The notes under the pieces are model-generated. The model worked only from the letters and a program-made list of their open reading frames with translations, was not told where the DNA came from and made no database searches. Position numbers and translations under genes: made by a program. Positions 38,344 through 49,634 of a stretch of 64,000 nucleotides of DNA are shown in pieces. How positions within the stretch are numbered: the stretch's first letter is position 1; each line of letters begins with the position of its first letter. Where the stretch lies: assembly GCA_947034885.2 (NCBI GenBank), contig OX344752.2, forward strand, positions 30,982,386-31,046,385. Reading direction: 5' to 3'. Origin of the DNA: Thuidium tamariscinum (Eukaryota > Streptophyta > Bryopsida > Hypnales > Thuidiaceae).

Positions 38344-39665
38344 ATGACAGACAGTTTTAAAACACTTTATCTCCAACAATTAGTAACTTTGTAAAAGTCA
38401 GTCATTGTTTCAATCAATAATATGCATGGAGAGTGTCATGCACACTAGTGACCTAGAACTGAACATTCAACAATTATGTCAGGACCATGAAACAGCGAGC
38501 ACAAAAAAGTGGCACTGAACGGTCAGAGAAAGCATGAAAATTGGACAGCTAGTTGCAGACAAGCATCTCTAACCAGAGAAGCAACTGCAGAGACAGAAAT
38601 GACCACAAGTGTGGCAATAGAGCTTTTCCCTTGAGATATCTGAAGACAATGCAAAGGTACGTCATATGAAGCGATCTACCAATGGAGGGAGACTGCGAAT
38701 TCAGGACGCTGTTCAGATGACTAAGCACAAACGATATGATTCCACATTATCTTCAAAACGCCATCAATTCTGCAAAGCAAGATCCAATCTTTCTGGTACC
38801 ATCTCCAATACAACATCCAGTAGGGTAGAGGATACTGGAGTCGTTAGGAACTTGATCCCTTCTCCTGTACTGACCCATGTTACCATTACCCACAGCAACT
38901 GACCTGGTAAACTGTCTACGAACCCTTGAGTGGGGTTGTCTACAGACACTCCTAGTAGTATATCAAATTTCATAAGAGATTCGCACATGAAGATATATTG
39001 TGATCTCAACAAGATGGATCTTGTACCATAGCTCCATAAATCTCCCCTAAACCACGATCCCAAATATGTTTAAATGTATGAAATGAAGCAGATAGTTTTT
39101 GAGTTTAAGCAAAACATGACGAGGAGATAGAAAGAATGTCAAGCGGAAGGGAGCCGCTTGTTTATGTACACCCGGCCTGAGAACAATGCTGATGAAAATG
39201 GTCAGACGAGAATCAATAATTTATCACTATACCTTAGTTTCAGAGTCCGTCCACCTACTAAAATCACTACAAAAATGTTCACCTGCATATACCCATCGTC
39301 TCTCCCCAAGACGTAGAACACCTCCTGTGCTACAACTTAACTCAACTCTGCTCCACAATTTCCCAGGTGGCCATGAGTACAGACGCATCCATCGCAAGCC
39401 CTAAACCCTTCCCAAGCTCATTCCCTCGTACAGCATATGCCCGATGCTTCCCCATCCTACCCATCTTTGTACAAGCACAAGACAAAGACCTACCATGAAC
39501 CCTCAGTACTAAGCTGTGAAGAGGGCTATGCCAAGACATCCATCAGTTCCACATGCTCATCATCTTCAGCCAATACACTGTCCTATGCTTGATCCTGCCA
39601 ATTGCTTCGCTTCCCTTAGGGTGAGAGTAAATTCCGTAGACAGATTCTCGGGAGGCGTCCTTACC
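38344..39665. other. GC-balanced region, probable 3' UTR of the 39.7-kb gene
   Basis: Composition is gene-like from about 38480, but no frame shows a domain. The gene at 39666 ends with a stop immediately followed by GAG|GTAAGG, a good donor, so a spliced 3' UTR reaching into this stretch is plausible. A 99-codon minus frame at 38764-39063 has no supporting similarity. Confidence 0.35.
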
Positions 39666-40376
39666 TCAAAAGAACAACGACCACGGGAATCCCAGCGTCT
39701 CTGGAGCAAGAGGAGGAAGTGGAAGCACTGCAGGCGGGGCAGGAAGCGCAGACGAGCTCGCTCCAACAAGCGTGAAGAGCGCAATTCCGAGCAAGATGAG
39801 CACCCAATGACCCCCGTAGTCCATGAACGTAGACAGCAACCCTCGCTGCTGGTTAACATTGTTGTACCTACTGTTGGCATCCCAGGACGGTGCAGACCAC
39901 GGCCACCATCCTCCCCAGCCGCGATTCGCCTCTCGGTTCCTATACGCCCCTGGAGCCATGTTCGGATACGCACCAGGTCTACCAGGGTAACCCCTTCCCC
40001 CACGCATCCCAAAACGGCCATAGCCCTCGGGATCGTACCAATTGCCACCGCCAAAGAACTGGAAGGCTATCACGGCCAGCACGGGGATCCACAGTAAGGG
40101 AAGCGGGAAGCTGTAACCAGGTCGAGAAGACGCGGCGGCCGCAGCTGCGGCAGCGGCCTGGTAGGCTAACAAGGGATCGGGAGAGGTGACGGTTCTTGTG
40201 TACGGCATCCCGAAGACGAGTAAGATCACGCCGAGAATGGTGGCAGGGATCCAGGGGGACGGCCCCTGGAAACGACGCTGCTCGTACTCTCGGTATTCTC
40301 GCGGCGGGGGGGCGTAATCCCCGCGCGGAACGTAGCCACGCGGACCATTATATCCTGGGGGCGGGCCTCGCATCAT
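39666..40376 (-). CDS. Uncharacterised Gly/Tyr/Pro-rich protein with three membrane segments
   Basis: A single open frame of 236 aa starts MMRGPPPGYNGPRGYVPRGD. The frame extends upstream only to a TTG, so the MM pair is taken as start. Residues 1-38 are Pro/Gly/Arg/Tyr-rich. Hydrophobic spans are at about 41-60 (PWIPATILGVILLVFGMPYT), 92-110 (FPLPLLWIPVLAVIAFQFF) and 187-207 (HWVLILLGIALFTLVG). Between the first two lies an Ala run (YQAAAAAAAAASS). Between the last two lies a Gly/Arg/Trp-rich stretch (FGMRGGRGYPGRPGAYPN, GWGGWWPW). I do not recognise the family and give no function. High GC and consistent codon use argue for a real gene. A donor-like GTAAGG follows the stop, so alternative C-termini are possible. 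Confidence 0.65.
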   Translation of the reverse strand: MMRGPPPGYNGPRGYVPRGDYAPPPREYREYEQRRFQGPSPWIPATILGVILLVFGMPYTRTVTSPDPLLAYQAAAAAAAAASSRPGYSFPLPLLWIPVLAVIAFQFFGGGNWYDPEGYGRFGMRGGRGYPGRPGAYPNMAPGAYRNREANRGWGGWWPWSAPSWDANSRYNNVNQQRGLLSTFMDYGGHWVLILLGIALFTLVGASSSALPAPPAVLPLPPLAPETLGFPWSLFF

Positions 40377-40383
40377 GGTTCCC

Positions 40384-40745
40384 AAGCTTCGCCAAGAAAG
40401 ACGACTCAAGGCCTAGTTTCGCCGCAAACTAAAAGAATTTGCAAGATCCTCAACAACTGCGCCAACCTCACTGACAAATGCGAGTCCAAGCTCCACCAAG
40501 AAAGTCAATTCAAGGCCTAGGTTCGCCACAAACTAGAAAACTGCAAGATCCTTGACAACTACACCAGCCTCCCACGGACAAATGCGAGTCCAAGCTCCGC
40601 CAAGAAAGTCGATTCAAGGCCTAGTTCCGCCACAAACGAAATAAATCTGCAAGATCCACCACAACTACACCAAGCTCCCACTGACGAAAGCGAGTCGAAG
40701 CTAGAGCTCGCCGCAACTAGAGAATCTGCGAGATCCTCTAGAACC
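40384..40745 (-). repeat. 104-bp tandem repeat, about 3.5 copies, in the 5' leader of the preceding gene
   Basis: The block aagct(t/c)c(g/a)ccaagaaag starts at 40384, 40488 and 40592, with a partial fourth at 40698: periods 104, 104 and 106. On the gene strand one copy carries an open stretch beginning ATG at 40747 and reading AELGLESTFLAELGLAFVRG, a possible 62-codon upstream ORF. The array begins 8 bp upstream of the start codon, so copy number would alter leader length if transcribed. Confidence 0.7.
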
Positions 40746-41174
40746 ATAAAGGGAACTCAGCAACCTTCACGAAAACATCTTCATCCGAACTCCAAACCAC
40801 CATTCACTGCGCCAGTTACTCTCAGAGAAATTCGATCTCAAACGCAAATATACATTCAAGAATCTCCAAACCCTAACCCACGCACCAAATCTCCCACATA
40901 ACAACCACACTTCGATTAAGTAGCAAAGGCCGGCAAGGATGGTTCTGTTTGTTCAACCCACTGAAAGGGTGCGAAATCAGAACGGATTCGGCCGAAATGG
41001 GGCTGGTTACGTTCCCGGAAACACCAAATATTCGACGAGAACGTGATGTAGCGAGGATCTGGACAGCACAGTGCGAAATTTGTGAAAGAGTGTGGAGATG
41101 GCGGATTGAAGGAGTGAGGAGCAGTGCTAAGTTAGGGGTAAGAGTGCGAGGACCTGGTGGTAGAGTGAAGGACA

Positions 41175-41197
41175 GGGTCGGGTCGGGTCGGGTCGGG
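41175..41197 (+). promoter_or_regulatory. Five-tract G-quadruplex motif (GGGTC)n
   Basis: Five GGG tracts at 41175, 41180, 41185, 41190 and 41195 are separated by TC. This meets the usual rule for an intramolecular G-quadruplex. It lies about 800 bp upstream of the 40376 start codon, on the opposite strand, in the putative promoter. Confidence 0.55.
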
Positions 41198-41399
41198 TTT
41201 TTCCATGCGCTCGACCCGAGGAGATGGCGGACTGTTCCCGGTGGCTGGATGGGATTGGTCGTGACCGGCGGGACGCTATGGTTAGACTGCCACGTGGGAA
41301 GATATTAGAGACTTGACCTTTGGCTCTGACTCGGTACCCAGCGTGGTTCGAAAACTAGCGTGACTTTAACGGCGGTGTCCATTTTTTTCTGGTCAAGGT

Positions 41400-42730
41400 T
41401 CAAGCATTGTCAATCAGCCCTTTTTTTTTGGTTTTTGAGAAAGTGCTAAGATGGCGACCACTTAAAATTTGGTGAAGCATTGTATATCTCCATCCATCCA
41501 TCTTTTTGACAAAAAATACTTTTCAATCATATCCATGCAATTTTACATTCAAATTTGGCAATTTCATCTATATTTAGAATAGAAATGAAGAAATTCTAGT
41601 GAAAAATATTTTACTTTTGTTTGGCGAAAAGTAGACATTTATTTTAGAATGGTGCAATCTGGCACCAAATTGCCCCCCCAAAAAGGATTGTTGTCAATAA
41701 GAGAAATTATTGGCTGGAACACTTCAGGAGTTGAGGCCACTTTGCAACTACAATAGAGGCCAGGGCAATTTGTTGTGCAATTTGTTGTGTAAGAGACCTA
41801 AAATCCTCACTTGTGATTGTCAAAAAGGTTGAAATTAGTTTTGAACCCCTTTACAGCAAGAGAAGGGATCAAATTGGTGAAATGAATTTTTATTTTGAAA
41901 GGACATGATCTGACACAACCTAAGTTTGATGAATTAGATGCACTAAAAATAAACTAGGTCTATTGGGCTTTGAACAATTGGCCTCAAGGAAGTTGGCTCA
42001 ACCTCTAAGTATGAGGGAGCCTTTATTTATTGTTCAAAAAAGTTAAGCACTTACTATATGGCCACTTTACAATTAGAAGCCAAACTAGTTTGCTATATCA
42101 AATGCCAAGAATTTGCACTTGATTCAATAAAAAAAAATCTTGAAATCAATCTCCTGACATGTTACATTTAGAAGCCAAGCTAATTTAGTGGTTAGAATTT
42201 TTTTATTCAAAAAAGACATGATTTGATGTGGTCTAAACTTGCTAAATTGGTTGCACCAAAAATGGGAGGCCAATTCTTGGCCTAAGGGATAATGTCAGAT
42301 TTCAATTTTAAAAATATTTATTTATAAAATATTATTTTTTCAACAAATCTAATTTGTTGAATTTTATACAATTAGCCTCAAGGGGAATTGGCCCAACCTT
42401 TGGATGTAAAGCTACCCTAAAATTTCAGCCCCTCTATTTCTTTCTTCAAAAAAATTCTAAATATGCCTAGCTTCCTAGGCTAGCTTCTTAGCCCCAAGGT
42501 CTTTATATGTAGAAGAATTGACCCTTGTTATAATCTTAGTCCAATGTGTAGTTGAAGCTGGCCTTTAGACCAAGAAGGACTAAAATTTTGTACAATTGGC
42601 TTGGAGAGAAATTCGCTTGGCTTCTAGGTATAAAACAAATGTTAAATATAACTTCATTTTGGATTTTATTTTAGGCCTAAAATTGGCTTGCAAAAGTCAC
42701 TCTAATTAGTAGGAAAGTGATGAATGTTAA
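41400..42730. repeat. Degenerate 300-400 bp repeats
   Basis: A 'ggacatgat(c/t)tga...gcac(t/c)aaaaat' block occurs near 41900 and 42226. An 'attggcctcaagga...ggct' block recurs near 41985, 42370 and 42595. These look like old tandem copies. No coding potential. Confidence 0.45.
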
Positions 42731-42734
42731 TTAA

Positions 42735-43474
42735 CCCCTAAAGCCCTGAGGTGTGTTTTTTGGCATTATAAATTTTTTGGGCAACTCACTACGAATGGAA
42801 TTTTTATTTTTTTTCGCTGAAATTTTTACACAAGATGGGCCCAAGGAGTAGCTTTAAGGCCCAATAATTTTCGTAACTTTTGACTTTGTGGTTAAAAAGT
42901 TATGGCATGATATGTCATTTTCTTTACTCGTAGGGCAGCTTGGGCAGTTGAAAAAACTTCCTTAAAAGAACTTTTTTTTCAAAAGTGAAATTTCAAATTG
43001 CTTCTTTAGGTTTTTACAGACATAGAAAGCTTTGTTTCATTCCATCTGGATTAAGGAGTCAAAAGTTATGAGCAATTTTAGTTTGCGGGTAGGTATGGTT
43101 TTCAAAAATTCCATACCTACCTACAAACTAAAATTGCTCAAAACTTTTGATTCCTTAATCCAAATGGAATGAAACAAAGCTTTCTATGTTTGTAAAAACC
43201 TAAAGAAGCAATTTGAAATTTCACTTTTGAAAAAAAAGTTCTTTTAAAGAAGTTTTTTCAGCTGCCCAAGCTGCCCTCCGAGTAAAGAAAACGACATATC
43301 ATGCCATAACTTTTTAGCCACAAAGTCAAAAGTTATGAAAATTGTTGGGCCTTAAAGCTACTCTTTGGGCCCATCTTATGTAAAAATTACAACAAAAATA
43401 AATAAAAACTCCATTCGTAGTGAGTTGCCCGAAAAACTTATAATGCCAAAAAACGCACCTCATGGCTTTAGGGG
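42735..43474. mobile_element. piggyBac-like foldback element, TTAA-flanked, 740 bp
   Basis: Two arms of about 360 bp are close reverse complements around a centre near 43105 (gtaggtatgg/ccatacctac). Ends are CCCCTAAAGCC(C/A)TGAGGTG, flanked by TTAA (42731-42734, 43475-43478). No genes. Low arm divergence suggests this is the youngest and best-kept copy of the family here. Half copies are at 17020-17309 and 44237-44622. Confidence 0.75.
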
Positions 43475-44236
43475 TTAATGTGGTACAAGTTGTGCAAACA
43501 TTTGGATAAACATTGGATGCACATAGATAGAATTACAATGAATTTTGGGTGCATTTTAAGTGAAAGATGATGAACATTGATGAAAGTTGAATGAATGAAC
43601 TTCAAATAAAATAAATGTGCTAAATGAATATAGATGACAATTGGATATTATTTGAGACCACCATTAGAGGGGTTTTTGACCTCCAAGAGAGTGTTTTAAG
43701 GCCATTCCCTAAAATTGTTTCTAATGCTTGAAACCAACCCCTACAAGTTTGAATTTTTGAGTTTAAAAAAAAAGTTCCAAAACTTTTAGAATGTAATACC
43801 AAGGAAAAAATTCATTTAAAAATTCATTAATTAATTTAATTAATTAATCAATATTATTTGACATGGTAATGACCCGACTACATTAAATTGCTGATGTAGC
43901 AATATTTCTAATGTCTTTAGATTTGGAGAACTCATAATCTTTAAAATGCTCAAATCTCTTCTTATATTAGAAATAGCATAGATTAGATTTTCTTCATTCA
44001 TTTTATCTAAAAATATAAAGAACTTCTATATCAATTGTTGCAAATATGTATAATTTCAAAATTAATGTAAGCAAGTGTATTCATTGCAACCCATACAAAT
44101 TATTCACCAAAAGCTTGAGTCTTTGTTGAAAAGTAAAAACTTAGATAGGATCCTTCAAGGTCAATTTTCAATGGATTTTTCAATACAAAAGTGTAGACTT
44201 GTATTGCCTTGTTGAAAACAATATATTTTCTTCTTA
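43475..44236. other. AT-rich intergenic DNA, no gene seen
   Basis: No supportable reading frame or element ends between the two related foldback elements. Confidence 0.45.
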
Positions 44237-44622
44237 CCCCTAAAGCCCTGAAGTGCATTTTTTGGCAACATAGTGATTTTGGGCAGTACATTATGAATGG
44301 AGTTTTATTTATTTTCTTTGAATTTTTCACACAACATGCACTTGAGGAGTATCTTCAAGGCCCAACAATTTTCATAACTTTTGACTACATGGTTAAAAAG
44401 TTATTGCATAATATGTCGTTTTTTTTACTTGGCAATCATCCTAGGCAATCCAAAAAACTTTTTCAAATTTTTTTCTTAAGCAATTAGAAATTAAAACTAT
44501 TTCTTTAGATTTATATAGGCATGGGAAGCTTTGAATTATTTCATTTGGATTAATGAGACGAAAGAGATGAAGAGTTTTAGTTTCCGGGTAGGTATGGTTT
44601 TCAAAGGCTCCGTACCTACCCA
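44237..44622. mobile_element. Half copy of the 42735-43474 foldback element
   Basis: It matches the left arm from CCCCTAAAGCCCTGAAGTGC through the central hairpin (gggtaggtatgg...cctaccc), then stops. The left flank is TTA, a decayed TTAA. Only one arm is kept, so it cannot fold along its length. Confidence 0.7.
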
Positions 44623-44825
44623 CATCAATGTAAATTAGGGATAAATTTTATTATTTATTTGAAAAGAAAAGGATTGTGAAGGTAAGCAAAACAATTTTAT
44701 ATTTTTAAGGCATGTATTGCACAAAGTTTGAAGTTTTTACAACTTGTTACAACTTGAGTTATTTATTCAGTAGGGAATTCCAACCCTAACCACTTGTTCT
44801 GGTACCAAGGTTACTACTTAACTTA

Positions 44826-45235
44826 AGGTAGGAGGCTCTAAAATAGAGCGGGCATAAAGAATGGAACCTATAAAAGGCATTGAAATGGACAATATGTGGT
44901 TCTTAAATGGACCTCTATACTCATTGAATGAAATGAAGATAAAAGCATTGGGAACAGTGAGAGCCAATCATTCTCCTTGCTTTTCCATCTTTTCTTTGAA
45001 GTTGCAAGTGAACCATTCATGGAGGATCTAGGGACATAAATAGGAACCTACAACACAATTAGTTATGAAAATTCATAACTAATTCAAAAATGCTCCGAAA
45101 AATATAAAATCACTTGTGTTAGATTCCTCATCTATTTTTCTTCCTCTCAAAAATGGGCTAGAAATATTTCCGTTTGTTTAATTACATGAAAAAGGCAGAT
45201 CAGCCTTAGATGCTCCATTTCTGAGCCTTCTACCT
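44826..45235. mobile_element. 410-bp MITE, copy A
   Basis: Terminal inverted repeats AGGTAGGAGGCTC and AGGTAGAAGGCTC (reverse complement) continue for about 24 bp. A TA dinucleotide flanks both sides (44824-44825, 45236-45237), suggesting a Tc1/mariner-type target. A copy of exactly the same length lies in opposite orientation at 49225-49634. Confidence 0.75.
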
Positions 45236-45459
45236 TAGTACCCGTTTTCAAATTGGCAGGGCCGGCCTTGGTTGAGGGGGGCTTCCAATTTCCAGCCAGA
45301 GATTCCGGCAGTTGTCAGATGTAGCTTGGCGAGCTCTGCGCTCCATTGAGAACCAGTCAACTCGTGATGGGCCCACTGGCTAGGGAAGTGGCAGGATTAA
45401 GTTAATAAAAGTAGACAAGCCTATTAACTAGAGTATCCAACCCATTTCCAACCTCTTAA

Positions 45460-45995
45460 CCCGTAAAAGCCCAAGGGGTTGGGACAAAACACAAATGTGT
45501 TATAAAATGTAAGTTATGTAACTTTTTTGAAGTTAGTATCAAAGAAGATAATGTGAAGCACAAAATGTAGGAAGTATCTGTACGGTCAAAATTATAAAAT
45601 AATTTTTAGATTCTCTTTAAATGAATTTCAAAGATATAACTTCAAAAATTCACCAAAAATACAATTTCTTTATTTAGTATATGAATTTATTTTTTATTGG
45701 TCAAAATTGTGGTTTCTATTGATTTGTGAAAAAATGCAAAAGATCTAGTAATGAGACCATCAACACTTTCCCAAAATAGTAAGTTTTTCAACACTAGGCA
45801 ATTCTAAACCTTTTGTGCTATATCTTTTATAATTTTTGTTTGACCGTATTGATCTTAGTTTTGAATATAAATATTGAAAGAAAACCCAATTTTTTCAAAA
45901 CTGAAAAAAAGAAATTTGAAAAAAGATTTTTTTGCCCAAAAACTATGTCCAAAGTTGGGCAGCAACCAAAAAATGGTCGTTTGAGTACTTAGGGG
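45460..45995. mobile_element. piggyBac-like MITE, TTAA-flanked, 536 bp
   Basis: The left end is CCCGTAAAAGCCCAAGG. The right end in reverse complement is CCCCTAAGTACTC. TTAA lies at 45456-45459 and 45996-45999. It has no coding content. The right end is less well matched than in the 32.5-kb copy. Confidence 0.6.
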
Positions 45996-45999
45996 TTAA

Positions 46000-48008
46000 G
46001 CAATTTTGCATATTTCAAGTGAAATTTTTTTAGATGCAAATTTTTTCCCATATAGAGAAATAGAATTTGGAAGGATGCCATATTTTTTGAGAATTTTATT
46101 ACACAAATTGTAATTGCTATAAATTTTTTAGTAGAAGATTCTTTGTGCCCTATAATGGTGATGTAAGTTGATTGCAAAAACAACAAAAGACCAGTTGCAT
46201 TTATAAGTCTATTGATTGGAAATGGAGGCTAATCACAAATGGGTTTCCATCTTCTACCACCTCAATTTGCAATCTGAATATCTATGGTTTGAAAGTAGGA
46301 TGGGCAATTGGGTACATGTTTTTCAGAGGTGTGTGCTTGTTTTAGGAATCAAATTTAAGGAGAACTATAATTTTTTAGATGAATCCCTAAACAACAGGTG
46401 GGTCACTGTAGGGAAGTAATGGGCTGCGAGCAAAGTCCACTTGAGTGAAGACGACACAAGAAAGCCATTGTTTTTGGACATAGAATTTAGCCTGCAATCC
46501 AAATTTTGAGTTGGGCAATGGGACCTTCATGACATGTTGAGAGAATTTGATCATACCTAAAAATATGAGTACATTAATGCAAGCTAATTTCTGCACTACA
46601 TCATGGCGCACGCTCTTAAGTTTGATACCCAAAAGAATTGGATGAAAAGCTTCATTTTTTTCCCCTTCTACAGCCTATTTTGAAGTCATTCATTGACCAG
46701 AAAACGGCGCCTGCATCGTTTAAGGGTTAAAATTGTAATTTCTACAAATTTCCAAAAAGGAGTATCATAAAATTACAAATCACTTTTGATTTGAATTGTA
46801 AAAGTCCTGTAAATAACCTACAACCACCATTCCATGTATTTATTAAGTGAATAGTGAAGTATTAACCAATAAAGGACCAACATGTTATTCTTGTTGGCAT
46901 TAAAACTTTTATTTTGTTAGAAAGTAGAAGGGTTTGGATGAATTTAGTAGTAAAGATGAGGACAAAAGTGGGATGCTCAAGATAGGCTTGCCTAACTTGG
47001 AACTCTCTTTAGAAGTCAATTGGTACCTTCACAACACTAATAAATTTATTCCAATTAGGAAACCTAACATTGTAATGTGAAGGCACCCATAACCAATCAC
47101 ATAAACAATTCTTGACATGATTTGGAGTAGTGCAAGGCAAAACAAATATTTTTGTATGTGTAAAGAAATGATGGGGATTGCAAATTCTTTTTGTTAATTT
47201 TATTTCTTGAACTAAAATAACTAAGAATTTTGAAAGCCAAACCTTGATTTGAATGACCTACACCAATGTCTAAAGTCTTCTAAAATTGTTCAATTAGATA
47301 CTACTTACTTAATGCCAATTGCATTTCCATTGGAGCCCAAATTTAAATAAAAAATTATCTGTACATAGCACAGTGCCAATACTAGCCCTGTTGCTGGAAG
47401 GATTGCAAATGCTTTGAGAGAATCCCTTCAGTTATGGAGATGGAAGCTGGCATTTAAGTTATCTTAATGTTGTTGATAATGGGCTTATTTATCTTAACCT
47501 CAGAAGGACATGCTTGGGTCCCCTACCATAGGGTTTTTTTTTAGGCAATTAATTGCCTAATTTCCTAAAAAAAATGGGCAACTTTAAGCCTATAGAAAAA
47601 AATGAGGGTAAAAGTGTTTAAAAAAATGCCAAATTGAAATTATAGCCCTCTACACCATTGCCAAAATGGTTGTAAAACCTCATTTTATTTATCATGCAAT
47701 GCCAATATATACAAAAATTGCATAGAGAAATTACATATTCAAAATTGTATACTCAAAATTGGCCTTCTTCAATGAAAGCCCCTCAAATCAAGGAGCCAAC
47801 CAACTTAAAACCTTCTTGAAGGAAAGGCCACAACCATTTGTTTGAAAACCAAAAAAGAACACCTTGCCTTGCCATAATCAAGGTAGTCTCTAAAATTCTC
47901 CTACTATTGGACCAATATGTGCATTCTCTTTATTTGCAGTCAACATTGAAGTCATTCATTAGACCATTTTCATATGTAGCATCCTTATAGGATTAATGCA
48001 TTATTTAA
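46000..48008. other. AT-rich intergenic DNA
   Basis: No gene recognised. A lone right end (aaGGGTTAA) sits near 46725 with a 'cggcgcctgcatcg' GC patch inside it; its left partner was not found. Confidence 0.45.
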
Positions 48009-48921
48009 CCCCTAAAAGCCCATTGCCCCCTTGAAGGACAATTTGGAGTTTGGGTAGGTTCCGATGACCTCAATTTTTAGTGAAACTTTTCTAAACTTTT
48101 TCATAAGATAGGAAAACTGATTAGCTTTGTGAGAATATAATTTTTATTTCAATTGGTGCTTGGGAGCAAAAGTTATACTACAAAAAGCTAAAATTTTCAT
48201 TTGGCAGGTAGAAAAATAAATCCGCAAAAACTTGAAATTAAATTATTATTATTTTTAATCTCATGGATTATATTTTTGCCTGCATGTGAAGCTTTGATTC
48301 ATTTCATTTGGATTAGTTATGTGAAAGTTATGAAAAATCTTGTTTTTGAGGCAGTTTGAGCATCTTCTAGAAAAAATAACTTGTAGGATTCATTTCTGAA
48401 TGCAATTTTCACATTTAAAAAAAAATTGCTTGACAAGGTTAAATTTGCATGCTAAAACAATCTCACCATTGGGATTATTGTGTTTCAATTCCATCTTAGA
48501 GCTATTAACAATTTAATTTTTCTTTCAATCTTAGACCTACCTCTACTTAATAATTTCTTAAAGAATGAAAATCAAGCATTTAAAAAAAAAATCTTTTTCC
48601 TAAAATTTCAACTCAATTCTTAAACACAATTTTTTTAAATTTCAAAGTCTATAATGAAAAATTCAACAAATGGCAATCAAAGTCATCTGAAATTGCAAGA
48701 CAATGTTTAAGAAAATTGAGTTTTCCAACTTTGAATGCTCATATCTTCCAATCTATATGGTCAAACTTCATGAAATTTTTATCACATGATCTCAGATAAA
48801 CAAAGTACAAGATCCTATAGTCAGATTCTATAAAAATGCCTTTTTTTTTTTCGGATGCACATAGCAAACATGACAGTTTTGAGTGTTTTTTGATAGAAAA
48901 ATGGCCTTGGGCCTTGAGGGG
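48009..48921. mobile_element. piggyBac-like MITE, TTAA-flanked, 913 bp
   Basis: Ends are CCCCTAAAAGCCCATTG and CCCCTCAAGGCCCAAGG (right end reversed), with TTAA at 48005-48008 and 48922-48925. Its interior differs from the 42.7-kb element but is shared with the decayed copy at 31.1-32.3 kb. This suggests one end type with at least two interiors. Confidence 0.65.
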
Positions 48922-49224
48922 TTAAGTTGATATAGTCTGATTCAACCTCCTAATAGCCAGGCGCATGAGATATGCCTATGCAAATTAAGAAAGAACAAAT
49001 ATGGAGATAAGGAATGAGAGTCCCCACCAATTCTTCCTTACAACTTGAGCATTTCACCAAATTGAATATAATTAGCTTCATCGCTACAAGTTTGGCTAGA
49101 ATATATCACTGGTGTAATTACTACCATTGTTAATAACGGACTTGAGCCCATCACCCTTGTTTTCATTCCAAGAACAATGATATATTGTGTGTCACCATGT
49201 TGGCAAAAATAACTATTGTAAGTA

Positions 49225-49634
49225 AGGTAGAAGGCTCAGAAATGGAGCATCCAAGGGCTGATCTGCCTTTTTCATGTAATTAAACAAACGGAAACATTTC
49301 TAGCCCATTTTTCAAAGGAAGAAAAATAGATGAGGAATCTAACACAAGTGATTTCATATTTTTTGGAGCATTTTTGAATTAGTTATGAATTTGCAAACAA
49401 AATGTGTTGTAGGTCCCTATTTATGTCCCTAGATCCTTCATGAATGGTTCACTTGCAACTTCAAAGAAAAGATGGAAAAGCAAGGAGAATGATTGGCTCT
49501 CACTATTCCCAATGCTTCTATCTTCATTTCATTCAATGAGTATAGAGGTCCATTTAAGAACCACATATTGTCCATTTCAATGCCTTTTATAGGTTCCATT
49601 CTTAATGCCTGCTCTATTTTAGAGCCTCCTACCT
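49225..49634. mobile_element. 410-bp MITE, copy B (inverted relative to copy A)
   Basis: The reverse complement of 44826-45235 at roughly 90 percent or better by eye. Ends AGGTAGAAGGCTCAG and AGGTAGGAGGCTC (reversed) are flanked by TA (49223-49224, 49635-49636). Confidence 0.75.

Noticed and set aside
38764-39063. Minus-strand 99-codon frame as a further exon of the 39.7-kb gene
   Set aside because: No domain, and the upstream frame already ends in a stop; a spliced 3' UTR is the most that can be argued.
44826-49634. A single 4.8-kb Mutator-like element with 410-bp terminal inverted repeats
   Set aside because: Each 410-bp block has its own short inverted ends and TA flanks, and no 9-bp duplication or transposase is seen; two independent MITE copies fit better.
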